DNA from: Desmonostoc muscorum FACHB-395
GTDB lineage: Bacteria > Cyanobacteriota > Cyanobacteriia > Cyanobacteriales > Nostocaceae
Direction: 5' to 3'
Assembly: GCF_014698035.1 (NCBI RefSeq)
Contig: NZ_JACJSF010000018.1
Location: 62,001-126,000, forward strand
Length of the DNA: 64,000 nucleotides
The translations under genes and the position numbers were made by a program. The notes under the pieces are model-generated. The model made no database searches. It was not told where the DNA came from and worked only from the letters and a program-made list of their open reading frames with translations. Of the stretch, positions 26,053-33,720 are shown one piece after another. How positions within the stretch are numbered: position 1 is the first letter of the stretch; every line of letters begins with the position of its first letter.

Positions 26053-27135
26053 GTGCCATCAAACATCATTACGTTCAACAGTCCTCTTGGCTCTGAAAAG
26101 TCTGAGGATACGACGACTAAATTACCTTTCACACTTGGGGATTTAAAAGCTGCAATTCCTGCTGAATGCTTTCAGCCCAATGTGACAAAATCACTTTTTT
26201 ACTTCTTTCGTGACATCTTGATTATCGGTCTGCTTTATGCAGTTGCTTCTTACCTGGATTCTTGGCTTTTCTTTCCGATTTTCTGGCTAATGCAAGGAAC
26301 AATGTTTTGGGCTTTGTTTGTAGTCGGTCATGACTGCGGACACCAATCTTTTTCTAAGCATAAATGGCTCAATGATTTGATTGGACATCTTTCTCACACA
26401 CCAATACTTGTTCCTTATCATGGTTGGCGGATTAGCCACAGAACCCATCACAAAAATACTGGTAATATCGATAACGATGAAAGCTGGTATCCAGTAAGCG
26501 AATCACAATATAAGGAGATGCCTTTAGCACAAAAGATAGGCAGATATTATGTTTTTCTATTGGCCTATCCTGTGTATTTGTTTAAGCGTTCTCCTAATAA
26601 AGAAGGCTCCCACTTTTTGCCCGGTAGTTCACTCTTCAAGCCCTCGGAAAAATGGGATGTTATTACTAGCACTGTCCTTTTGATTGGGATGATAGGTTTA
26701 CTGGGTTTCCTCACCTCCCAATGGGGTTGGATGTGGTTGCTGAAATATTACGCTGTCCCCTACCTTGTGTTTATAGTTTGGCTAGATTTGGTGACATTTT
26801 TGCACCACACTGAGCCAGAGCTTCCTTGGTATCGTGGAGAAGATTGGACTTTCCTGAAAGGTGCAATTTCTAGTATTGACCGTGATTATGGTTTGGTTAA
26901 TCATATTCATCACGATATCGGTACTCATGTTGCTCATCATATATTCCTTAACATCCCTCACTACAATTTGTTGAAGGCAACTGAGGCAATCAAACCAGTG
27001 ATGGGTGAGTATTTCCACAAATCGGAAGAACCAATTTGGAAGTCATTATGGAATTCATGTATCAGCTGTCATTTTGTACCTGATACTGGTAGTCAGGTTT
27101 ACTACACATCTAATAATAAGTTGGCTAAGGACTAA
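26053..27135 (+). CDS. desB: Acyl-lipid omega-3 (delta-15) desaturase
   Basis: The 360-residue desaturase shares the DesA fold and has histidine boxes HDCGHQSF, HRTHHKNTG and HVAHHIF. The long EGSHFLPGSSLFKPSEKWDV loop and the LGDLKAAIPAECFQPN start are typical of omega-3 desaturases, which introduce the C15 double bond to give alpha-linolenic chains. The start is a GTG at 26053. A strong palindrome follows the stop within 10 bp. Confidence 0.93.
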   Translation: MPSNIITFNSPLGSEKSEDTTTKLPFTLGDLKAAIPAECFQPNVTKSLFYFFRDILIIGLLYAVASYLDSWLFFPIFWLMQGTMFWALFVVGHDCGHQSFSKHKWLNDLIGHLSHTPILVPYHGWRISHRTHHKNTGNIDNDESWYPVSESQYKEMPLAQKIGRYYVFLLAYPVYLFKRSPNKEGSHFLPGSSLFKPSEKWDVITSTVLLIGMIGLLGFLTSQWGWMWLLKYYAVPYLVFIVWLDLVTFLHHTEPELPWYRGEDWTFLKGAISSIDRDYGLVNHIHHDIGTHVAHHIFLNIPHYNLLKATEAIKPVMGEYFHKSEEPIWKSLWNSCISCHFVPDTGSQVYYTSNNKLAKD

Positions 27136-27142
27136 AACTCAA

Positions 27143-27172
27143 ATTCCCGACTTCTTTAAAGAAGTCGGGAAT
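27143..27172 (+). terminator. 30-bp perfect palindrome after desB
   Basis: ATTCCCGACTTCTTT and its exact complement join without a loop spacer, 7 bp past the desB stop, followed by CTTGTATTT. It is probably the desB terminator; the GACTTCTT core also recurs as a dispersed Nostoc palindrome. Confidence 0.75.
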
Positions 27173-27696
27173 CTTGTATTTCCATCAGCCTTTTCTGACT
27201 ATTTAAGCTTGAACATCCCCTCATTTAGATAAAAATTGTCTTTTAAAGATTATCCCAATACCTTAAAAAACCTACCTTTTGAGGTGCAATTGCATATTAC
27301 ATTATCAGTCTGACAGTATTTGAGCGTCCTGAGATTGCGATAACTTTCAACTTCTTGCTGTAAGGTTATTAAAACTCAGAGTTAAAATAAAAATAGATAG
27401 ATGACGTTTGCGGATTCTTGCGCCTAACCTGGTAGTAAGATTTATTTTCTCCAAACTCTTGCTGTCTTGGTGGGTAAAGATTAACATATCTGTGGACAGA
27501 AGCAATATATTATCAAACCAACCCTAACAACACTGAAAAACCTTTGGATGTCTACTTTGAATCTGCTTTAGCACCATTTAACTTTATCTGCATGTAGTGA
27601 TTCAAGACCATTACCTGCTAGGGTTATAAATTAGCACAGACTATACTATAGACAATTTACACAAAACTTTTACCATCTTTAAAATCAGAGGTATCA
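27173..27696. other. Intergenic region upstream of the NYN gene
   Basis: About 520 bp of AT-rich sequence with no gene, repeat or RNA that I can recognise. Confidence 0.5.
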
Positions 27697-28392
27697 ATGA
27701 TTATAACTAATTTTAGCAAACAAAGAAATGAATTTAAGGAACCTAAAGTACTCAAAACTAAACCACATTGGCAAGGGCAAAATTTGAGCGATACTACGGT
27801 CAAAAGTAAAGAGCCTAAAATACAAGATACTACATCTGATAGTTCAGTTATCAATAGCTTGAATCGTGGTCGAGTTGCTATTTTTATTGATGGCTTAAAC
27901 CTATTTCATACAGCTTTACAACTCGGCATCGAAATTGACTACGTTAAATTGCTTTGTCATTTAACCAATGGTTCAAGACTGTTGCGGGCTTTCTTTTATA
28001 CTGGGGTTGATACCAGCAATGAAAAGCAACAGGGTTTTTTATTGTGGATGCGTCGTAATGGCTATCGTGTAGTAGCTAAAGATATTATGCAACCAGCAGA
28101 GAATTTCAAAAAATCAAATCTGAACGTAGAAATTGCTGTAGATATGATAACTTTAGCTCCTTATTATGATACTGCGGTCTTAGTCAGTGGCGATGGAGAC
28201 TTAGCTTATGCGGTGAACGCTGTCAGCAGAATGGGAGTTCGGGTGGAAGTGGTGAGTCTACAAACTACTACTAGTGAAAGCTTGATTGATGTTGCTGACT
28301 GCTTCATTGACCTCGATAGTATTAAAGCACACATTCAAAAAGATTCTAATCTTGGCTATAGCTATCGCACACCGTCAAATTCAAACCTTTAA
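27697..28392 (+). CDS. NYN-domain protein of the LabA/DUF88 family
   Basis: The 231-residue protein has a PIN-like NYN domain at about residues 62-215: RVAIFIDGLNLFHTA with the first aspartate, EIAVDMITLAPYYDTAVLVSGDGDLAYAV with the acidic cluster, and VSLQTTTSESLIDVADCFIDLD. NYN proteins are putative ribonucleases, and LabA itself affects circadian output in Synechococcus; orthology is not shown here. The first 60 residues are basic and probably disordered. Confidence 0.85.
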   Translation: MIITNFSKQRNEFKEPKVLKTKPHWQGQNLSDTTVKSKEPKIQDTTSDSSVINSLNRGRVAIFIDGLNLFHTALQLGIEIDYVKLLCHLTNGSRLLRAFFYTGVDTSNEKQQGFLLWMRRNGYRVVAKDIMQPAENFKKSNLNVEIAVDMITLAPYYDTAVLVSGDGDLAYAVNAVSRMGVRVEVVSLQTTTSESLIDVADCFIDLDSIKAHIQKDSNLGYSYRTPSNSNL

Positions 28393-28423
28393 TCCACCCT
28401 GGTAGAAGTTTCTCCACTTTGTA

Positions 28424-28445
28424 ACAAGGGGATTTTACCCCTTGT
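28424..28445 (+). terminator. Hairpin after the NYN gene
   Basis: ACAAGGGG and CCCCTTGT enclose ATTTTA, 32 bp beyond the stop and 28 bp before the response-regulator start. A pyrimidine-rich stretch follows. Confidence 0.6.
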
Positions 28446-28472
28446 CTGCTCTAAGTTTTGTGATTAATTGAA

Positions 28473-29183
28473 ATGGATATTTTAATAGTTGAAGATGAGC
28501 CAGAAATTGCTCATTTAATCCAATTATCTTTAGAAAAAGAAGGATTTTTTTGTCGCATTAGCCGCGATGGGATAAATGCTTTACGAATGTTTCAGGAGCA
28601 ACCACCTGATTTAATTATTCTAGATTTAATGATTCCTGGTTTGGATGGGTTGGAAGTTTGCGCCAGAATTCGCCAAAAACCGGGTACAAAAGATCCTTAC
28701 ATTTTGATGCTCACAGCTAAGGGTGAGGAAATCGATCGTGTGATTGGTCTATCTACTGGCGCTGATGATTACATGGTTAAACCCTTTAGCCCTAGAGAGT
28801 TGGTAGCTAGGGTGCGGGCATTATTGCGGCGTAGCCTTCGCCAAGGAGGAAAAAATCAAGTCAATCGTACCCAACACTTTATCGTTGACGTAGACCAGCG
28901 CACTGCCAGTCGCCAGATGAATTCTCAGCAACCGGAAATTTTGGACTTAACTACCCTAGAATTTAACTTACTAACCACTTTTGTTAGTAATCCTGGTCGA
29001 GTTTGGAATCGCACTCAACTAATTGATAAACTTTGGGGAGATAACTTTTTCGGCGATGAACGAGTGGTTGATACTCATGTAGCCAGGTTGCGAAAAAAGA
29101 TTGAGCCTGATTCGGCAAGTCCTACTTTTATTAAAACTGTTGTTGGGGTGGGCTATAAATTTGAAGATCCTCCGGTAGCGTAA
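28473..29183 (+). CDS. OmpR/PhoB-type response regulator
   Basis: The 236-residue protein has a receiver domain (acidic pair EDE at 7-9, phosphoacceptor Asp51 in LIILDLMIPG, lysine in YMVKPF) and a winged-helix DNA-binding domain (LTTLEFNLLTTFVSNPGRVWNRTQLIDKLWG ... VDTHVARLRKKIE). It is followed after 5 bp by a histidine kinase, a standard two-component pair. Target genes are unknown. The linker around residues 120-130 (LLRRSLRQGGKNQ) is encoded by GCGTAGCCTTCGCC, a common dispersed-repeat word. Confidence 0.92.
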   Translation: MDILIVEDEPEIAHLIQLSLEKEGFFCRISRDGINALRMFQEQPPDLIILDLMIPGLDGLEVCARIRQKPGTKDPYILMLTAKGEEIDRVIGLSTGADDYMVKPFSPRELVARVRALLRRSLRQGGKNQVNRTQHFIVDVDQRTASRQMNSQQPEILDLTTLEFNLLTTFVSNPGRVWNRTQLIDKLWGDNFFGDERVVDTHVARLRKKIEPDSASPTFIKTVVGVGYKFEDPPVA

Positions 29184-29188
29184 ATATT

Positions 29189-30277
29189 ATGAAAATGGGG
29201 CTGAGAACGCGCCTATTTTTCTCCCACTTAGTAGTAATGATCGTGGGGGTAGCTAGTCTGGTGAGCATTAGCAAAATCTCTTCCCCCCGCTTATTTGTAC
29301 TACATTTGGAACGATTAGAAAATCAGGGGTTTGACTTAATTGATGTTCGGACTGAATTGGTTACAGGATTTGAACTTGCTTGGCGGCGCAGCACTATTTG
29401 GTCAGTTTTAGTCGGTACTACGGCAGCCGGAGGATTGAGTTACTGGGTGTCCAGACGAATTATGCAGCGCTTGACGGAGATGGAACAAATCACCCAAAAA
29501 TTTGCTGCTGGTCAGATGGATGCAAGACTACCTATGTCTGATATTCCAGAACTGAATGGACTGGGTGCTAGTTTCAACCGAATGGCAGCCAGTTTAGAGG
29601 GGGTAGAAGCGCGGCGGCGTGAGGTGATTGGAGACATGACCCATGAACTAAGAACACCGTTAACAGTTGTGCGTGGTTACTTAGAAGAACTGGCTGATGG
29701 CGAAATTGAAGCGTCTCCTGAAATTTATCGGCGTTTAGCTAAAGAAACTAGGCGCTTAGAGCGGCTGGTGAACGATTTGCAAGAACTGTCTAAGGCAGAA
29801 GCTGGTTATTTGCCAATTAATATACAACGGGTAAATCTGCGTCCGTTATTAGAGTCGTTAGTGGAGAAATTCACCGATCAATTGTTGGAAGATGGGCCAG
29901 TTCTGCTCTTACAATGTCCATCTGTGCTACCTCTTGTATTGGCGGATATTGACCGCACAGAACAGGTGTTGGTTAATTTACTTGGTAATGCGGTGCGTTA
30001 CACTAACGAAGGTTCAATTATCATTCGTGTTGGGACTGAAGCTTCTCTTCTCTGGATTGCGGTTATAGATACAGGTATTGGTATAGCTCCAGAAAATTTG
30101 CCTCATGTGTTTGAGCGTTTCTGGCGAGCCGACCAATCGCGCGATCGCCATTCGGGAGGTACTGGTATTGGTTTAACTATTTCCCATCGTTTGATTGAAT
30201 TACAAGGCGGTCAGATTCAGGTAGAAAGCGAGTTGGGAGTTGGCAGTACGTTTCGGTTTTTTCTGCCTTTGGCTTAA
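29189..30277 (+). CDS. Sensor histidine kinase (BaeS-like)
   Basis: The 362-residue kinase has two membrane helices (about 8-27 and 68-86), a HAMP domain (SRRIMQRLTEMEQITQKFAAGQ), a phosphoacceptor His152 in GDMTHELRTPL and an HATPase domain with NLLGNAVRYT, DTGIGIAPENL, FWRADQS and GGTGIGLTISH. The periplasmic loop is short, about 40 residues. It should phosphorylate the response regulator immediately upstream. The stimulus is unknown. Confidence 0.92.
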   Translation: MKMGLRTRLFFSHLVVMIVGVASLVSISKISSPRLFVLHLERLENQGFDLIDVRTELVTGFELAWRRSTIWSVLVGTTAAGGLSYWVSRRIMQRLTEMEQITQKFAAGQMDARLPMSDIPELNGLGASFNRMAASLEGVEARRREVIGDMTHELRTPLTVVRGYLEELADGEIEASPEIYRRLAKETRRLERLVNDLQELSKAEAGYLPINIQRVNLRPLLESLVEKFTDQLLEDGPVLLLQCPSVLPLVLADIDRTEQVLVNLLGNAVRYTNEGSIIIRVGTEASLLWIAVIDTGIGIAPENLPHVFERFWRADQSRDRHSGGTGIGLTISHRLIELQGGQIQVESELGVGSTFRFFLPLA

Positions 30278-30449
30278 GTTGAGCCAAAACCCTTGACATA
30301 CAAGGCATTGACACAAGGTAGTCACGGCTGTGTCATACCCAATTGCTAATTTGAAAGAATCTAACCAAAATCTTGTTTTTTTGATGGGTGTCGAGATTTT
30401 GGAATTGGGTGGAATATAACGTTAATTTGGCATTTGGGTAGAATTCTAT

Positions 30450-30551
30450 ATGTCTACTTTTTTTTTGGCTGCTTTTTTGGTTAGTTTACTAAGTGTTTCT
30501 GGTTACGCTGCGATCGCCTACCTGTTCCCTCAAAATCGTTCCCAAGACTGA
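30450..30551 (+). CDS. Candidate 33-residue single-helix membrane protein
   Basis: A short frame encodes MSTFFLAAFLVSLLSVSGYA and continues AIAYLFPQNRSQD. It has one clear membrane helix and a polar C-terminal tail, the general design of small thylakoid-complex subunits. It carries a HIP1 octamer in frame. I see no good ribosome site and do not recognise the protein, so the call rests on composition. It lies between the kinase gene and the O-methyltransferase remnant. Confidence 0.5.
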   Translation: MSTFFLAAFLVSLLSVSGYAAIAYLFPQNRSQD

Positions 30552-30577
30552 GCAAATAACGATTTCTGGCTATTTAT

Positions 30578-31080
30578 CTAGTTTACTATTGCGATCGCAA
30601 AGCCGTCGTATCCTTTGCTGCCCACGGTCTGGATTGCCGTAGCGTTGACGCGTGGCTCAGAGGCAAGCAATTCGTTGAAGCGACGCACACCCTGAACGCT
30701 AGGATCGCTGCTGGTGGCATCAATTACTGCTCCGTTACGCACGACATTATCGGCAACAATCAGGCTACCGGGACGGGAAAGCTTGAGTGCCCATTTGAAG
30801 TAATCAGGATTGTTTGGCTTGTCGGCATCAATAAAGATCAGGTCAAATGGACTGTTCTCGGCAGCAATCTGGGGGAGCGTAGAGAGTGCTTGCCCAAGTC
30901 GCTTCTCTACGAGACGCTGCGCGAACGCTCCAATTAAAAATTAAAAATTATTAATTAAAAATTGCAAGACGCGACGCTCCTGCGTCGCTAACGCTTCGCT
31001 ATCGTGGACTCGCTTGCCGTCGGCGCTATCAGTGGGGGCTTGTAACCCAAATTAACTATAGTCCATTGCTCTTGAATCAT
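30578..31080 (-). pseudogene. Remnant of a class I O-methyltransferase
   Basis: The 3' part is intact: GQALSTLPQ, FDLIFIDADKPNNPDYFKWA, LIVADNVVRNGAV and GYDGFAIAIVN to a TAG at 30578 (minus strand), matching the C-terminal half of cation-dependent O-methyltransferases. Upstream of about 30890 the homology stops in dispersed-repeat DNA (GTCTCGTAGAGAAGCG). A plausible relic of the original start (MIQEQWTIV, ATG at 31080 after GTGAGG) lies 170 bp upstream. The central SAM-binding region is gone. The two ends are out of frame with each other. Confidence 0.7.
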
Positions 31081-31165
31081 AGATCCTCACTTTTTACCCC
31101 ATTTATAAAATCCTGCGCGGTCTTCTCCCAAAGAGAGAGGCTTTGCCAACGCGGAGCGTCTTTCC
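30965..31165. repeat. Cluster of GC-rich dispersed repeats
   Basis: Short palindromic pieces such as GACGCGACGCTCCTGCGTCG, GCTTGCCGTCGGCG and GCTTTGCCAACGCGGAGCG interrupt the methyltransferase remnant and the region beyond it. They are typical small repeats of Nostoc-like genomes. Confidence 0.6.
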
Positions 31166-31284
31166 CATGAGCAACTGCCAAAGGATATAAATAAAGAAAT
31201 TTTGGCGCAGTCTCACAAAGAAATAGTATCAATACCCGACTGGAGCAGACCCTAATCAGCCATTCATTAGCAGAGTATAGGAAA

Positions 31285-31472
31285 GAGAGGCTCCCTAATA
31301 GGGATTCTAATCAATTGCAATCCTTTCTCTACCGCTTCCTGAAAGCAGTAGGGTTTTGCTTTAATCCCTAATATATATTTTTATCACTTGCAATTAGTAA
31401 CACTTTTTACTTTAACTTTAATGATTTGAAAACCCGTTTTAATCCCTAAAGGGATTCTACTATGTTAGTTTT
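31285..31472 (-). CRISPR. Degenerate CRISPR-like array remnant (three repeats, no cas genes)
   Basis: Three related 37-nt blocks lie at about 31285-31321, 31358-31394 and 31436-31472. Shared parts are TAATCCCTAA, TAGGGATTCTA and a terminal TTGCAAT (exactly 23 nt after TCCCTA in the first two). The first two are 73 nt apart, giving a 36-nt spacer; the next gap is 78 nt. On the minus strand they read like cyanobacterial repeats of the form GTTGCAAT...AATCCCTATTAGGGATTGAAAC in outline, with the last repeat (31285) having lost the GAAAC end. Confidence 0.5.
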
Positions 31473-31995
31473 TAATCCTTAATTCTTTAAATGTTCTTTT
31501 ATAACCACTTCTCTTTACTCTAAAGTCTACTTAATTAATGTATTGAAAGTAACTTCGCAATAGATTAACAATTTTTCAGTGAATTTACCATCAAGAATCA
31601 ACGATAAATCTCTCAAAAATGTAGTAATTTTCCTGATGTAACCTGGTAATTGCCGTATATAGATCGCTTTCCTTAATGAAAAAATTAACATAGCTTGTTT
31701 GAAACTTTATCCAAACAATTTCTGTCTATCTAAATAATCCGAATTTTCACTCTGGTGCATAATTTTAAGTATACAGAATACTGTGTTTCTAATAGCACGG
31801 TATGGTTAGTCTAAAAATCTAGTTATAACAAGTCCTGCCCAATTAAATGTTTCTGAAAAAGGTGTAAATAATGACTAGTATTCTGCGATCGCCCAAAAAA
31901 GCTTTGTAAAGAAAGAAGTTTCGACACAAAAACTACTGCATATTTCACCCCAATAAGCCTGAATGAATAAATATAGGATGAATGAGGCGTCAACT
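31473..31995. other. AT-rich gene-free region
   Basis: About 520 bp between the CRISPR-like remnant and the next small gene. No frame, RNA or repeat beyond a single HIP1 site was recognised. Confidence 0.5.
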
Positions 31996-32190
31996 ATGAA
32001 TCGAATTCGTGACGTTGTACAAAAAGCTTTAGCAACTGGCTATTTGACAGTGGAAGCTGAAAATCAACTACGACAACTGTTGACTACTCCGTATGACTTG
32101 GAAGATTTAAATGCTTTCATGGCTTTGCAGGAAGCTGCCATGACTGGTAAGGTCAAGCAGGAGTCTAGAGAGAGGTGTGGCATCAAGTAG
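31996..32190 (+). CDS. Small conserved cyanobacterial protein (64 residues)
   Basis: The ATG at 31996 has GAGG eight bases upstream. The product (MNRIRDVVQKALATGYLTVE ... LRQLLTTPYDLEDLNAFMALQEAAMTGKV) is helical and hydrophilic, with no membrane segment. Similar short proteins are widespread in cyanobacteria without known function. A longer start at 31963 exists but lacks such a site. Confidence 0.7.
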   Translation: MNRIRDVVQKALATGYLTVEAENQLRQLLTTPYDLEDLNAFMALQEAAMTGKVKQESRERCGIK

Positions 32191-32210
32191 AGACTTAGCC
32201 CTACTATGTC

Positions 32211-32909
32211 TTACCGACGGGGGCGTTTATCATCATCCTCAAAATCCTCATCATCATCAAAAAATTCCCAATCATCGTCATCCGCTTGATTAGTTGTGGG
32301 TGGCTGATAAGGAGGGATGATTACTCGGTAATCGGCATCATAAACGGATTCAGTTTTTCCCACAGCCGTATTTTTAGGCTCACGGTAGCTGTAGGAGTAA
32401 ACTGAACCAGACTGAGAACTGCTTTTGGCTTCTGATTGACGTTCGTAGATTTTCGAGTCTCTAGCAGGTTGAGCTTGAGGATTAGGTGTAGGCGCTTCCT
32501 CGGACTTTTCATCAAAGTTCCAATCATCATCTCTACTGCCATTTGTCTCCCAATCATCAAATTCATCACTAGTAGGCTCTTCTTTTTTACTAGCTGGTGG
32601 TGGAGGAGTGGTACGAGATGTAGATTCTTCTCTTGGGGTTGCCTTTGCACGAGGCGAAGTTGTGCTTCGGCGGTTAGGAGTTTGGCGTTGTCCTGCCCCA
32701 AAATAATTAGATAAGTTAAATAAGGTAGCAATCAATAAAGATGTGAAAGCACCTGCGGTAGTACTGAACAAAATCCATATCGCTAGTGGTAATGGTTGAG
32801 TTTGCACGCCCAAAAATACTAGCGATAGGACAGGCGACCAATTTTGAACTAACAACAGCGTTAGTCCTCCCAGTACCGCCACCAATAGAATTAAGCGAAT
32901 TACAGCCAT
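32211..32909 (-). CDS. LapA/DUF1049-like membrane protein with acidic disordered tail
   Basis: From the ATG at 32909 the protein has 232 residues. Two membrane helices (MAVIRLILLVAVLGGLTLLLVQNW and LPLAIWILFSTTAGAFTSLLIATLF) resemble the LapA domain. The rest is a low-complexity, proline- and acid-rich tail ending DDDDWEFFDDDEDFEDDDKRPRR. Cyanobacterial relatives are uncharacterised. A TTG seven codons upstream is an alternative start. Location is the inner or thylakoid membrane. Confidence 0.8.
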   Translation of the reverse strand: MAVIRLILLVAVLGGLTLLLVQNWSPVLSLVFLGVQTQPLPLAIWILFSTTAGAFTSLLIATLFNLSNYFGAGQRQTPNRRSTTSPRAKATPREESTSRTTPPPPASKKEEPTSDEFDDWETNGSRDDDWNFDEKSEEAPTPNPQAQPARDSKIYERQSEAKSSSQSGSVYSYSYREPKNTAVGKTESVYDADYRVIIPPYQPPTTNQADDDDWEFFDDDEDFEDDDKRPRR

Positions 32910-33082
32910 AGCAATTTTGTCAATTGTCAATTGTCAGTGGTTAGTTGTCAGTGGTCAGTGGTCAGTTATCAGTCTGATTACTCTTCACTAATTACTGTTC
33001 ACTGACTACTGACACTATCAGCCATCTCTATCATTACCCTTTTAGGACTATTGTGAAATTTCCGATGAGTCCACTAGGGGCG

Positions 33083-33703
33083 TTAGCGACGACCTTCCCA
33101 CCTTTGAATTGGGATGCAGTCAATATCTAGTTGATCTAAAGCACGGGCAACTACAAAATCAACTAAATCTTCAATGGTTTGGGGATTATGGTACCAGGCG
33201 GGAATAGCGGGGACAATTCTAACTCCAACTTCAGCTAAAGAGGTTAAGTTACGCAGGTGGATGAGGCTAAAAGGCGTTTCACGAGGGACAATGACCAGCT
33301 TTCGCCCTTCTTTGAGTTGGACATCTGCTGCCCGTTCTAGTAAATCAGAACTCAAGCCAACCGCTAGCTTTGCTACTGTACTCATGCTGCATGGAATAAT
33401 TATCATCCCCAGAGTGGCAAAGGAACCACTCGCAATCCCGGCTCCAACATCACCCCAAGGATGGCAACGGAGTTTACCCGAAAGGGCAACTCCAGCTTGC
33501 TCTCGCCAAAATTGTTCTTGTTGAATTGGTTCTGGTGGCATCCGAATTTCCTGTTCTGACTGCCAAACCATGTAAGTAGATTTAGAGGCAACCAATTCAA
33601 TACTATAATCCGCTTCTAGCAAAAATTTGATCGCGCGAACAGCGTAAATCAGACCAGATGCGCCCGATACGCCTAAAATGATAGGTTTGGTGTTATTTGA
33701 CAC
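33083..33703 (-). CDS. ubiX: Flavin prenyltransferase UbiX
   Basis: The 206-residue flavoprotein has the UbiX hallmarks GVSGASGLIYAVRAIKFL at the start, ASGSFATLGMIIIPCSMSTVAKLAVG in the middle and LVIVPRETPFSLIHLRNL later. It prenylates FMN to make the prFMN cofactor for UbiD-type decarboxylases, including those of quinone synthesis. Translation starts at a GTG. It begins 17 bp after the rnr stop, so the two probably share a transcript. Confidence 0.93.
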   Translation of the reverse strand: MSNNTKPIILGVSGASGLIYAVRAIKFLLEADYSIELVASKSTYMVWQSEQEIRMPPEPIQQEQFWREQAGVALSGKLRCHPWGDVGAGIASGSFATLGMIIIPCSMSTVAKLAVGLSSDLLERAADVQLKEGRKLVIVPRETPFSLIHLRNLTSLAEVGVRIVPAIPAWYHNPQTIEDLVDFVVARALDQLDIDCIPIQRWEGRR

Positions 33704-33720
33704 GTGAAGTTTGGTGGATT

